DNA from: Candidatus Heimdallarchaeota archaeon | GTDB taxonomy: Archaea; Asgardarchaeota; Heimdallarchaeia; Heimdallarchaeales; Heimdallarchaeaceae | Assembly (NCBI GenBank): GCA_016839875.1 | Contig: JAEOTK010000223.1 | Coordinates: 33,535-97,534 of the forward strand | Direction of reading: 5' to 3' | DNA: 64,000 bases | Shown: positions 53,092 to 61,560 of the stretch, piece by piece | How positions within the stretch are numbered: the first letter of the stretch is position 1 | Layout of the letters: the number at the start of each line of letters is the position of its first letter | Made by a program: the position numbers and the translations under genes | The notes under the pieces: model-generated | What the model was told of the DNA's origin: nothing | Databases searched by the model: none | Seen by the model: the letters and a program-made list of their open reading frames with translations, nothing else

Positions 53092-53835
53092 ATGAGTAAA
53101 GATTTCAGAGGCGTGACTATAGATCGACGAATTGATCTAAAAGGAAAATCTATAGTTCGCTACGAGAAGCATGGGAGGCGTTTTGAAATGCTTGTCAATC
53201 CTGAACCCGCTTGGTTTTTCTTACAAGGGGAAGAGGTAGAGATAGACGATATTTTTGAGGTCTATGTTATTTATGAAAACATATCTAGAGGAGTAAAAGC
53301 AACACAAGATGATATTGAAGTTGTATTTGGGGAAGCATCCGATAGAGAAATGGCTGTTAGGTTATTAAAAGAGGGACAACTTCAGTTAACTGCTGATCAA
53401 CGGAATGAGATTTTAAAAGAAAAGAGAGCAGAAATTGTAGAATTTATTCATGTTCATTGTATAAATCCTAGAGAAAACACTCCAATTCCTAAAGATAGAA
53501 TTGATAATGCTATTATTGATCTAGGTGTTAATATTTCATATAAGGATGAAGCAAAAAACCAAGCTTTAGAGATTATTGATTTACTAAAACCGATTATGCC
53601 TATAAGGCTTGAATCTATTAAACTAGCAATCAAAATCCCCCCAAGCTATACGGGATCTCTATATGGTTATGTTATTTCTGCTGGCAACTTGATTCAAGAA
53701 GAATGGATAGAGGATGGTAGTTTAGCCGTATTAATCCAAATACCATCAGGAACTCAAGCAGATTTCTTGGAACAAATAACTTCTCGTACTAAAGGAAAAG
53801 CACAAGTTAAGGTATTAGAGAGATTAACTGAATAA
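53092..53835 (+). CDS. sbds: Ribosome maturation protein SBDS (Sdo1)
   Basis: This is the SBDS homolog, which in eukaryotes releases eIF6 from 60S subunits. The N-terminal FYSH domain shows KGKSIVRYEKHGRRFEMLVN and NPEPAWFFLQGEEVEIDDIF. The middle helical domain has LQLTADQRNEILKEKRAEI, and the C-terminal ferredoxin-like domain GSLYGYVISAGNLIQEEWI. GTGAAT before the ATG at 53092 is the ribosome site; the in-frame GTG at 53083 is not the start. It is first in the exosome operon. Confidence 0.95.
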   Translation: MSKDFRGVTIDRRIDLKGKSIVRYEKHGRRFEMLVNPEPAWFFLQGEEVEIDDIFEVYVIYENISRGVKATQDDIEVVFGEASDREMAVRLLKEGQLQLTADQRNEILKEKRAEIVEFIHVHCINPRENTPIPKDRIDNAIIDLGVNISYKDEAKNQALEIIDLLKPIMPIRLESIKLAIKIPPSYTGSLYGYVISAGNLIQEEWIEDGSLAVLIQIPSGTQADFLEQITSRTKGKAQVKVLERLTE

Positions 53836-53861
53836 TTAATTAAAACAAAGTAGTGAATAAC

Positions 53862-54548
53862 ATGTCTAAAGTTATGGTTGAAAATCATGAGATAGTTATC
53901 CCAGGCGATTTAATTGCTGAAGGGGAATATAGATGTGGTGAGGGAGTAGTAAAACGAGGAAATGGATATTATTCTACATTAGTAGGTCTTTTCCAAGATA
54001 AAGGAGATTTCATTCAAGTAAAAGCCCTAAAGGGTAAATATATCCCTCGACCTGGTGATTTAGTAATAGGTAAAGTAATAGAGGTAGGGTTAACAAACTG
54101 GATAGTAAATATAGGTGCTCCGTATTCTGCAATACTAATTGCAAATAATGCAACAGAAAAGAGGTTTGATCCAGTAAAGGATGATACTAGAAGAATCTTC
54201 GATGTAGGCGATATCATACTTACAAAAATCGCTAGTTTTGATCGAACAAGAGATCCTTCAATACTTACAAATGAAAGAGGATTGGGAAAGTTAAGAGGGG
54301 GAAGATTGATCGAAATAGAAGCTGCACATATACCCCGTGTGATAGGTAAGAAAGGAACCATGATTAATATGGTTAAACGACTTACAAAAACTCAGATTAT
54401 TACTGGACAAAATGGAAGAATCTGGGTCCAAGGAAAGAAGAAAGAAGACGAATTGAAAGCTATCGAATCAATAAGAAAGATCGAATTAGAAGCTCATACA
54501 CAGGGGTTAACAGATAGAATTCGTGATATGTTATCGAATAATCAATAA
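53862..54548 (+). CDS. rrp4: Exosome cap subunit Rrp4
   Basis: This RNA-binding cap protein of the archaeal exosome has an N-terminal segment with PGDLIAEGEYRCGEGVVKRG, an S1 domain (PGDLVIGKVIEVGLTNWIVN) and a KH domain (IPRVIGKKGTMINMVKRLTK). It guides RNA to the Rrp41/Rrp42 core. Length is about 228 residues. GTGAATAAC before the ATG at 53862 fits a ribosome site. It follows SBDS by 26 bases. Confidence 0.95.
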   Translation: MSKVMVENHEIVIPGDLIAEGEYRCGEGVVKRGNGYYSTLVGLFQDKGDFIQVKALKGKYIPRPGDLVIGKVIEVGLTNWIVNIGAPYSAILIANNATEKRFDPVKDDTRRIFDVGDIILTKIASFDRTRDPSILTNERGLGKLRGGRLIEIEAAHIPRVIGKKGTMINMVKRLTKTQIITGQNGRIWVQGKKKEDELKAIESIRKIELEAHTQGLTDRIRDMLSNNQ

Positions 54549-54566
54549 AAAATAAGGTGAATTATT

Positions 54567-55562
54567 ATGGCCGGAGATGGAACTTTCCAACTTATAGATG
54601 AGAAAGGAAAAAGATTAGATGGACGCAGTCTTGATGAATTACGTCCCATAGAAATAAAATTAGGTGTTATAGAAAACGCTGATGGTTCTGCTGAAATAAG
54701 GATGGGTAAAAATATAATCATCGCAGCAGTATATGGTCCTCGCGAACTACATCCAAAACATAGAGCTCTCCCAAATCGAGCATTAATTCAATGTTTTTAC
54801 AGGATGTCAACTTTTTCAGTAAATGATAGAAAAAGTCCAGCACCATCAAGAAGAGAAAAAGAAATTTCAATGATTATTAGTTCTGCTCTAACTTCAGTAG
54901 TTCTTATAGAAAAATATCCAAGAACAACAATTGATGTTTATTTGCAAGTACTACAAGCTGATGGTGGAACTCGATGTGCAAGTTTAACTGCTGCATCAGT
55001 TGCTTTAGCTGATGCTGGAGTTCCAATGAGAGGACTGGTTTCTTCTGTCGCAACAGGACTAATAAATGATAAGGTGGTTTTGGATCTTTATGATATAGAA
55101 GATCAAAAAGGATCAGGAGATCTACCTATAGGTTATTCCCCAATACTAGATGAAGTTTCACTAGTCCAACTTGATGGGGTTTTTACATTAAAGCAATTTG
55201 AAGATGCTATAAATCTAGGTGTTAAGGGAGCAAATGAAATTTATGAAATACAAAAAGAAGCTCTTAAACAAAAGTATACATCTATTCGAGCTGAAGTTGC
55301 TGAAGATGTAAAAGCTGAACCCAAAAAAGAACCTAAGGTTGAGGTTAAAGAGGAACCCAAGACTGAGGTTAAAGCTGAGCCCAAAGTTGAGGTCAAGGAA
55401 GAGCCTAAGACTGAGGTTAAAGCTGAGCCTAAAGCTGAGGTCAAGGAAGAGCCTAAGACTGAGGTTAAAGCTGAGCCTAAAGCTGAGGTCAAGGAAGAGC
55501 CTAAGACTGAGGTTAAAGCTGAGCCTAAAGAGGAACCTCCTGAGGAGGAACCTTCCAAATAG
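54567..55562 (+). CDS. rrp41: Exosome catalytic subunit Rrp41 with repeated C-terminal tail
   Basis: This RNase PH-like subunit carries the phosphorolytic active site. GKRLDGRSLDELRPIEIKLG, then the phosphate and RNA-binding stretch KSPAPSRREKEISMIISSAL, and LQADGGTRCASLTAASVALA are all present. The core ends near residue 240. Residues 257-320 are four 16-residue repeats rich in Lys, Glu, Pro and Val, then KEEPPEEEPSK. Ordinary Rrp41 is about 245 residues, so the tail is an addition. It is in the usual order Rrp4-Rrp41-Rrp42. Confidence 0.95.
   Translation: MAGDGTFQLIDEKGKRLDGRSLDELRPIEIKLGVIENADGSAEIRMGKNIIIAAVYGPRELHPKHRALPNRALIQCFYRMSTFSVNDRKSPAPSRREKEISMIISSALTSVVLIEKYPRTTIDVYLQVLQADGGTRCASLTAASVALADAGVPMRGLVSSVATGLINDKVVLDLYDIEDQKGSGDLPIGYSPILDEVSLVQLDGVFTLKQFEDAINLGVKGANEIYEIQKEALKQKYTSIRAEVAEDVKAEPKKEPKVEVKEEPKTEVKAEPKVEVKEEPKTEVKAEPKAEVKEEPKTEVKAEPKAEVKEEPKTEVKAEPKEEPPEEEPSK
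55335..55526 (+). repeat. 48-base tandem repeat (4 copies) inside rrp41
   Basis: Four in-frame copies of a 48-base unit encode the 16 residues KVEVKEEPKTEVKAEP, or KAEVKEEPKTEVKAEP in the last two. The last two are almost identical at DNA level, which is a sign of recent duplication by slippage or unequal exchange. The coding frame and charge balance are preserved. Confidence 0.9.
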
Positions 55563-55574
55563 AGGTCGATTAAA

Positions 55575-56387
55575 ATGGGTGAAAAATACATATTAAGTGA
55601 AATCGAGAAGGATTACATCGTTTCTCTATTAGAACAAAATAAGAGAATTGACGGAAGAGGATTAGATCAATTTCGAGATATAAAAATTGAAACAAATCTT
55701 GTGAAAAAAGCTGAAGGATCTGCGATAATTGAAGTAGGAAAAACAAAACTGATTGTTGGAGTAAAAGCAACACTTGGTACTCCATTCCCTGATACACCAG
55801 ATACTGGTGTAATTACCACAAGTGCTGAGCTTTCACCAATTGCATCACCATTTTTCGAAAGTGGGCCTCCCTCTGAAGCTGCTATCGAATTAGCTCGTGT
55901 AACAGATAGAGCAATTAGAGAATCTCATAGTATTGATTTATCTAAGCTCTGTATAATCCCAGGTAAATCTGTTTGGATTTTGTTCATTGATTTCTATGTT
56001 CTAAATTATGATGGGAATCTATTTGATGCAGCAACACTAGCTGCAATCGCTGCCCTAGCAACAACAAAGATTCCAAAAGTTAAGCTTCATGAAGATGATG
56101 AAGTAGAAATACTTGAAGAACTAGAACCATTAAAAATTGACCACTATCCTATTTCAGTAACAAATTACAAAATAGGGAAATATCACATTGTTGATGCTAA
56201 TCAGAAAGAAGACAGAGTTAGTGAAACTCGAATAACTTTTGGTTTTGACGAGGAAGATCATATTGTTTCTTTGCAAAAAGGAAAGAAGGGTGTTTACTCA
56301 CCTAAAGAAATTATTCAACTAAGCAAAGATTCTTTGAAAGTATCGAAAAATTTAAGGAAAGAGCTGATGAAAGCGCTCTCGAAGTAA
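55575..56387 (+). CDS. rrp42: Exosome subunit Rrp42
   Basis: This RNase PH-fold subunit pairs with Rrp41 to form the hexameric ring but is itself inactive. LLEQNKRIDGRGLDQFRDIK is the opening signature, followed by GKTKLIVGVKATLGTPFPDT and SKLCIIPGKSVWILFIDFYV, then FDAATLAAIAALATTKIP. Length (270) is typical. It begins 12 bases after rrp41 with AGAGGTCG as ribosome site. It lacks the repeat tail seen in Rrp41. Confidence 0.95.
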   Translation: MGEKYILSEIEKDYIVSLLEQNKRIDGRGLDQFRDIKIETNLVKKAEGSAIIEVGKTKLIVGVKATLGTPFPDTPDTGVITTSAELSPIASPFFESGPPSEAAIELARVTDRAIRESHSIDLSKLCIIPGKSVWILFIDFYVLNYDGNLFDAATLAAIAALATTKIPKVKLHEDDEVEILEELEPLKIDHYPISVTNYKIGKYHIVDANQKEDRVSETRITFGFDEEDHIVSLQKGKKGVYSPKEIIQLSKDSLKVSKNLRKELMKALSK

Positions 56388-56400
56388 AAAGGTGATATAT

Positions 56401-56682
56401 ATGGGTAAGACTAAGAAAGTTGGAACTACAGGTCGATTTGGAGCTCGATATGGAAGTACTATAAGAAAAAGAGTACGACAAATCGAGGAAAAAAGTAAAA
56501 GCGTCTACAAGTGCCCAGTATGCTATATGAGAACTCTTAAACGAAAGGGTCTTGGGATTTGGGAATGCACCAAATGTGGAGAGAAACTCGCTGGAGGAGC
56601 ATGGGAACCCAATACTAGTGCCGGAAGAAGCATCACAAGAAGAGTAACTCGTATCTCTGAGGGTCTAAAAGAAGATTTCTAG
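56401..56682 (+). CDS. rpl37ae: Large ribosomal subunit protein eL43 (L37Ae)
   Basis: This zinc-ribbon ribosomal protein is shared by archaea and eukaryotes. GKTKKVGTTGRFGARYGST is the start; the zinc pairs are YKCPVCYMRTLKRK and WECTKCGEKLAGGAWEP. The ATG at 56401 follows GGTGAT; the GTG at 56392 is not the start. It sits 13 bases after rrp42, as in many archaea. A T-rich stretch follows from 56695. Confidence 0.95.
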   Translation: MGKTKKVGTTGRFGARYGSTIRKRVRQIEEKSKSVYKCPVCYMRTLKRKGLGIWECTKCGEKLAGGAWEPNTSAGRSITRRVTRISEGLKEDF

Positions 56683-56683
56683 G

Positions 56684-56720
56684 GTTTTTTTCCTTCTTTT
56701 ATTTCTATTTTTAGTTAACT
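56684..56720 (+). terminator. T-rich termination region after rpl37ae
   Basis: GGGTTTTTTTCC followed by several further T-runs within 30 bases suits archaeal oligo-T termination. The next gene has its own TATA-like element, so the exosome transcript may end here. Confidence 0.45.
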
Positions 56721-56756
56721 AACCTTACATTTTAAATGAGGTTATTCTTTTTGAGT

Positions 56757-57332
56757 ATGATGAGTAAAATAGGATATACAACTTCTAGATCACCAGCTAA
56801 TAAAACTAGATCCTTTATACATGATATACTAACAGTTGTACCAAATTCACAAAGAGTTGTCAGAGGTTCCTCAAATCTATCCTTCTGCATCAATTCGATG
56901 AAGAATAAAGAGTATTCAACAGCTGTTATTGTAAATTCAGTTAAGGGAAATCCTAATTTCATGAGAATTTTTGATTTGTCATCTAGTCCAAAAGAGATCC
57001 CCTATGCAATAAAAATTAGAGGTTTAACACTTTCCAGAGAGTATCAAGAAAAAAAGAGAAGTAAGAAACCCTCAAATTCTATCTTAATCTCCTCACTAAA
57101 TAATTCTGAAGAGGAGAATGTACTCCGATTAATACTAGGAATTAGTAAAGAAAATATTGAAAATATTCAGAGAAAAGAGTATGTTACAGCTTATGCAGAT
57201 TATATCGAAAAAAAAGAAGGAATTATTTATGTTGAATTTTTAGATAAAAATAATCTGCAAGTAGGACCAAGAATCAAACTAAGAATCATTCCTAGAGACG
57301 TAGATGAAACTGGTCAAAAACAGATCAAGTGA
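56757..57332 (+). CDS. Brix-domain protein (Imp4-like)
   Basis: This archaeal Brix-domain protein is related to eukaryotic Imp4/Brx1 and is likely an rRNA-binding ribosome assembly factor. YTTSRSPANKTRSFIHDILT followed by VVPNSQRVVRGSSNLSF is the family signature. TATA-like TTTTAAAT (56729-56736) puts a transcription start about 25 bases further, right at the ATG pair 56757/56760, suggesting leaderless expression; the upstream ATG at 56736 overlaps the TATA element. It overlaps the following Pcc1-family frame by a few bases. Confidence 0.85.
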   Translation: MMSKIGYTTSRSPANKTRSFIHDILTVVPNSQRVVRGSSNLSFCINSMKNKEYSTAVIVNSVKGNPNFMRIFDLSSSPKEIPYAIKIRGLTLSREYQEKKRSKKPSNSILISSLNNSEEENVLRLILGISKENIENIQRKEYVTAYADYIEKKEGIIYVEFLDKNNLQVGPRIKLRIIPRDVDETGQKQIK

Positions 57333-57337
57333 TTGTT

Positions 57338-57610
57338 ATGGGAAGTAATTCTATAGAGTGTGTTGAAATGACGGTGAATATAAAGCTAGAAGACGAGAAT
57401 ACTTGTGATATGCTTTATGATGCCCTTGTACTTGAATCAACATATAATCCTAATGAACGAGCTCAAGCTGATTTAGGGAAAGACAGGGACACACTAATTT
57501 TGAGAATTAACGCTAAAGATTCGATATCTGCAAGAGCTTCAATAAATTCATTCATGAAATGGATAAATCTCTCATTACAGATTATTTCTTTATCAAAGAA
57601 TGAAAAATAA
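57338..57610 (+). CDS. Second KEOPS Pcc1-family subunit
   Basis: This Pcc1-like protein of about 90 residues has TVNIKLEDENTCDMLYDALV, then ESTYNPNERAQADLGKDRDT, LILRINAKDSISARASINSF and MKWINLSL, the family pattern. Its position after a Brix gene is a common archaeal home of Pcc1. Together with the gene at 28164 it makes two members. A Pcc1 paralog (Pcc2) has been described as an extra KEOPS subunit in archaea; which copy corresponds to it is not clear. GTGAT before the ATG at 57338 favours that start; a later ATG (57368) is possible. Confidence 0.75.
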   Translation: MGSNSIECVEMTVNIKLEDENTCDMLYDALVLESTYNPNERAQADLGKDRDTLILRINAKDSISARASINSFMKWINLSLQIISLSKNEK

Positions 57611-57643
57611 ATTAAGTTACTATTCTTCTATAAATAGACAATC

Positions 57644-58471
57644 TCAAACTATGTTTGCTTTCTTTAGCTTTCCTTGTAGAATTGGTTTTACTATGAATTT
57701 TCTTAAAGCTACTTTCAAATACAGGCTTTTTTTGAAATATTTAGCTACAGTTCTATAAGAATCAATTGTACTCCACACACTAGGGTATGCATAAGTTTCA
57801 TTAACAATAATCTTATTGAAACCTCTTTCTTTAATCTCTTGTAGTATTTTTTCAGTAGGCAAAACTCCTGCTCCAAAAGCATAGTGTGAATCTTCATTTT
57901 TTGAACAATCAGAAAGATGAATCTCTTCGAGCTCATCAAATGGCATTTTGTCTAGTAGCTTCATATAATCATTTGGTCCATTCCTAAGGTACGAGTGAGC
58001 CACATCAAATAACCAACCTTTCAACTGATCTCCAAGTGCTTCTTTGAACCTGCCGTAATAATCAATGAACTCTTCATCAGATAGCATTTGAACATTTTCA
58101 ACAACAAGCGGAACTTTTAGTTGTTTAAGATTGTTTACTAAAGTTTCAAAATTTCCATGACTTTCGACTGGATGGAAAACAGCAAGAATAATATTTAGAT
58201 CATCAGCATTTTGATTGATAACTTCAATAACTTCATTGATTTCCTTTTCATTTTCAGGATAAGCGAAATCATAACCTTCTATGCCTTCTACAGGTAAGTG
58301 AAAAGTTGTCTTCATTTTTCCGACTGCTTCAATGATTTCATTTACATTCCCCAAATTAACTCCTTTAGGATTGATTTCGCAAGATTCTATCCCAATTATT
58401 TTAGCAAATTGAATTAATTTATCACAACTTAATCCTTCGTAGGCTTGTACTGTCTGTCCTATAAGTACCAT
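57644..58471 (-). CDS. Sugar phosphate isomerase/epimerase-like TIM-barrel protein
   Basis: A 275-residue protein of the xylose-isomerase-like/AP-endonuclease-2 TIM-barrel type. Likely metal ligands lie in FHPVESHGNFETLVN, VPLVVENVQMLSDEE, KGWLFDVAHSYLRNG and EIHLSDCSKNEDSHYAFGAG, with NETYAYPSVW near the end. The substrate is unknown. Its start is the first ATG; a TATA-like element lies in the 53-base divergent gap shared with the DDAH-like gene. Confidence 0.8.
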   Translation of the reverse strand: MVLIGQTVQAYEGLSCDKLIQFAKIIGIESCEINPKGVNLGNVNEIIEAVGKMKTTFHLPVEGIEGYDFAYPENEKEINEVIEVINQNADDLNIILAVFHPVESHGNFETLVNNLKQLKVPLVVENVQMLSDEEFIDYYGRFKEALGDQLKGWLFDVAHSYLRNGPNDYMKLLDKMPFDELEEIHLSDCSKNEDSHYAFGAGVLPTEKILQEIKERGFNKIIVNETYAYPSVWSTIDSYRTVAKYFKKSLYLKVALRKFIVKPILQGKLKKANIV

Positions 58472-58524
58472 ATATTTTCGTAATTAGTGATATATTTAAA
58501 TTAACTCCTTATTTCTCTGTTATT

Positions 58525-59277
58525 ATGTTTAAAAGAGCTTTAGTAAGAGAACCTAGTTCTTCTTACAAACTATGTGTTTCATCTCACCCTCTTCATCATA
58601 CTGTTGATTTAGAAACTGCATTAGAACAACATAATAAATATTGCACAGCATTGAATGAATTGGGATTAGAGCTAATAAAACTCCCCCCTAATGAGAAATA
58701 TCCCGATTCCTGTTTTGTTGAAGATAATGCAGTAGTTCATAGGAATAAAGCTTTCATTACTCGAATGGGTGTGGAGAGTCGTAGAGGAGAAGAAGAAGAG
58801 GTTGCAATTGCTCTCAAAGATTATTTTGAAATAAAACAAGCAGAAGTTCCTGCTACTATTGAAGGTGGGGATGTGATCCACCTATCTGATCGGTTAATTT
58901 GTGGAGTTACTCAAAGAACAAATTTAGAAGGAACTAAACAGCTTGAAAATTGGTTAGAGGTTAAAGTGGATGTTATTCCTAATCCAAATATCGTTCATCT
59001 AAAAAGCTATATGAAATATCTTGGAAAAAACAAGATTATTACCACAGAACAGTATGACAATCATCCCCTTTTAGAAAATCTAGAAAGACTAGTTGTTCCT
59101 AAGGAAGATTATTACTCTGTAAACTGCTTGGCAATCAAAGATACTGTGATAATGTCGAACAAATTCTCTAATACTCAGAAGATTGTAGAAGAAGCAGGAT
59201 TCGAGGTTGTTACATTGGAGATGAGTGAGTTTGAGAAATGTCAAGCCTCTCTTACTTGTCTTTCGATTTTGTTCTAA
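58525..59277 (+). CDS. Dimethylarginine dimethylaminohydrolase (DDAH)-like amidinotransferase-fold enzyme
   Basis: This 250-residue member of the guanidine-modifying superfamily has KYPDSCFVEDNAVVHRNKAF (the Asp/Glu-Asp ligand region), VPATIEGGDVIHLSDRLICG (Glu-Gly-Gly-Asp), and the C-terminal CQASLTCLSILF, where the second Cys is the probable nucleophile. The pattern is closest to DDAH, which converts methylarginine to citrulline. TATA-like ATATATTTAAATT (58488-58500) is about 25 bases before the ATG, so it is likely leaderless. The natural substrate is not evident. Confidence 0.85.
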   Translation: MFKRALVREPSSSYKLCVSSHPLHHTVDLETALEQHNKYCTALNELGLELIKLPPNEKYPDSCFVEDNAVVHRNKAFITRMGVESRRGEEEEVAIALKDYFEIKQAEVPATIEGGDVIHLSDRLICGVTQRTNLEGTKQLENWLEVKVDVIPNPNIVHLKSYMKYLGKNKIITTEQYDNHPLLENLERLVVPKEDYYSVNCLAIKDTVIMSNKFSNTQKIVEEAGFEVVTLEMSEFEKCQASLTCLSILF

Positions 59278-59339
59278 ATATTTCATCTCTTTAAATGCAA
59301 AACTCTAAATACTAAATTTTCCAATAATAGGTGAGAGAA

Positions 59340-59945
59340 ATGTTACTTAAACGGTTGTATAAGACAATCATTGGATTTGTTACTTGTACTGTAGTTGTTG
59401 TCGTCTTAATGATTCTAATATGGCCTACAATTGATTTTACAAATCTAATCCAAATGCATGATAATTTAGTTGTAGATTATGGTGGTGGTGCGCATTTTTG
59501 GGTTATTCTTCTTATGCTTCTTGTAGTTAACATATTCCTCCCAATTAGACTCCCCAATCCTATCCCACAATTGGAGGGGTATGATATCTATAACCAAACC
59601 GGTCATGTTGGTTTGTATGTACTTATATTGCTTATATGGTTGATTGGTGCATTTGCAGGTGGTCTCGCATCACGTGGTGGTTTAAGATCTGGGGCATGGT
59701 CTGCGATTTTATCGTTCTTGTTCTTAGATTTCCTATTTGCAATAATGACATCTGCAACTAATGCTTCAATAGTTGGTCTAAGTGGGTTCTCGCTCTTCAT
59801 TGTAACCTTTCTTTTTGCTTTGGTAGTTGGATCCTTTGTGTTTGTTCCTATTCTCGGTTTAGTAGGAGGAATAGCAGGAGGGATTCTAGGGAAAATGCTA
59901 TTTCGAAAAGACAAAACGAAAGAAGAAAAAGACGATAAAGAATAA
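59340..59945 (+). CDS. Integral membrane protein
   Basis: This 201-residue protein has about five transmembrane segments: TIIGFVTCTVVVVVLMILIW, GGAHFWVILLMLLVVNIFLP, VGLYVLILLIWLIGAFAGGL, WSAILSFLFLDFLFAIMT and LFIVTFLFALVVGSFVFVPI, ending in a Gly-rich helix and a charged tail KDKTKEEKDDKE. I do not recognise it. GGTGAG before the ATG at 59340 sets the start; the GTG at 59331 overlaps that site. Confidence 0.65.
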   Translation: MLLKRLYKTIIGFVTCTVVVVVLMILIWPTIDFTNLIQMHDNLVVDYGGGAHFWVILLMLLVVNIFLPIRLPNPIPQLEGYDIYNQTGHVGLYVLILLIWLIGAFAGGLASRGGLRSGAWSAILSFLFLDFLFAIMTSATNASIVGLSGFSLFIVTFLFALVVGSFVFVPILGLVGGIAGGILGKMLFRKDKTKEEKDDKE

Positions 59946-60038
59946 CAATTTAATTAGGTAATAATTAGAATTAAATTTCTAATTTCTATTCATACATATG
60001 TTTTTTATATTGAAAAAATAGTTTCCTACTTGACTACA

Positions 60039-61547
60039 ATGGTTTCTCAAAATGTAACTCACGCATTGCCATGGGTAGAGAAATACCGACCCGAATATTT
60101 CATTGATTTTGTTGGTAATAAGGAAGCAGTGAAGAGCTTAGAAAATTGGCTCAAAACATGGAACCAACAAAGAAAGAAAGTGGCTTTATTAGCTGGACCC
60201 GCAGGCGTAGGGAAAACAAGTGTAGTATATTATTTGATTAAGAAATACAAATATGAATTTGTAGAAGTAAATGCGAGTGATAAGAGAAATAAGAAAGCAG
60301 TAGAACGTCTAGTTGGTAAGTCATCAACAGAAGGAACAGTAATGCAAGGTTCAAAAGTAAGAAAACTAATATTAGTGGATGAAGCTGATGGACTTTTTGG
60401 AAATGAAGATAGGGGAGGAGGTTCAGCTTTGGCTCAAGCTGTACAACAAACTCGAATTCCAATTATATGTACTGCAAATGATCCTTCAGCATCAGCAATA
60501 AAATCAGCCAAAAGGCATATGCTTGTTATTGAATTTAATAGTTTGAAAGACGAAGAAATTAACGAATTGCTACATAAAATTGCAATAAAAGAAAATCTTA
60601 ATGTTTCTGACGATATGCTATTAGCTATTACTAAAAATTGCAATGGTGATGCACGATCAGCAATTAATGATCTTGAAGGTGCAGCATTTGGGAAAGAAGG
60701 AATTGAATTCAGTTTTACTCCAAGAAATCAGAAACAAAGCTTAGATACAGCCTTAACGAAAATATTTTCAGCAAAAGATTATGATTCTGCAAAACGAGCA
60801 CTAGATGGTGTAGATGTAAAATATAGTGAATTATTGATGTATGTATCTGAACATGCTTCAAAGCAAACTGCAACACCTACTGAGCTCTTCAATGTTTATG
60901 AAATAATAGCTGAAGCAGATTTCTATCTACAGAAATGTTATATTACTCAAAATTGGACCTTCTTGAAATATTTCTTCACAATTCTTTCATCAGTTGGATT
61001 AGTCAAGGATTCTCCATTTAGATACACAAAATTCAGTTTTCCAAGTTATTGGTCTTTGATGGGTAGAATGAGAGGAAAAAAAGCTAGTATGAAAAAACTA
61101 GTTAAGAAAAGCATTTACAAGCTTCATTGTTCTGACAGGGTTTTTGAGAAGGATATTTTTCCCTATTTACGCATCATTTTCAATACTAATCCAAAAATGG
61201 CAGCAGGAATAGCTGTGTGGCTCCAATATGAAGAAGAGGATATCAACTATTTGACACATAAATCTGCAAAATTAACAAAACAAATTATGTCACACTCTAA
61301 AGAAGCATATGTTCAAATGGCAGAAACTTGGATGAAGAAAGCTAAAGAAGCTCCAGTGGCCGCTCTAGATTTTAGTAAGATTAAAAGCACAAGGAAAGCT
61401 AAAGCACCATCAAAAGAAAAATCTAAAGAGAAGAAAAAGACTCAATCGAAGAAAGAGTCAGCTGATGATGAGGAAAAAGAAGCTAAAAAAACAAAGAAAA
61501 AAGGCACTCAACCCTCTCTAGAGAGTTTTATTAATGACAAAAAATGA
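60039..61547 (+). CDS. rfcL: Replication factor C large subunit
   Basis: This clamp-loader subunit loads PCNA. WVEKYRPEYFIDFVGNKEA is the family start; AGPAGVGKTSVVY (Walker A) and LILVDEADGLFGNED (Walker B with DEAD-like box) follow. The AAA+ sensor region continues with NGDARSAINDLEGAAFGKEG. The C-terminus is Lys-rich and ends GTQPSLESFINDKK, a PCNA-interacting motif of the QxxLxxF type. The ATG at 60039 is used; a TTG at 60030, about 25 bases after TATA-like TTTTTTATATT, is a possible leaderless alternative. The small subunit is not in this window. Confidence 0.94.
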   Translation: MVSQNVTHALPWVEKYRPEYFIDFVGNKEAVKSLENWLKTWNQQRKKVALLAGPAGVGKTSVVYYLIKKYKYEFVEVNASDKRNKKAVERLVGKSSTEGTVMQGSKVRKLILVDEADGLFGNEDRGGGSALAQAVQQTRIPIICTANDPSASAIKSAKRHMLVIEFNSLKDEEINELLHKIAIKENLNVSDDMLLAITKNCNGDARSAINDLEGAAFGKEGIEFSFTPRNQKQSLDTALTKIFSAKDYDSAKRALDGVDVKYSELLMYVSEHASKQTATPTELFNVYEIIAEADFYLQKCYITQNWTFLKYFFTILSSVGLVKDSPFRYTKFSFPSYWSLMGRMRGKKASMKKLVKKSIYKLHCSDRVFEKDIFPYLRIIFNTNPKMAAGIAVWLQYEEEDINYLTHKSAKLTKQIMSHSKEAYVQMAETWMKKAKEAPVAALDFSKIKSTRKAKAPSKEKSKEKKKTQSKKESADDEEKEAKKTKKKGTQPSLESFINDKK

Positions 61548-61560
61548 TTGAATTTTTAAT

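Noticed and set aside
55335..55526. CRISPR-like repeat array
   Set aside because: The repeats are contiguous with no spacers and encode an in-frame protein tail.
55241..55591. Minus-strand frame of 116 codons across the rrp41 tail
   Set aside because: It is the reverse image of the 48-base repeat in rrp41 (Leu/Thr/Ser-rich repeats). The plus frame is a clear exosome gene.
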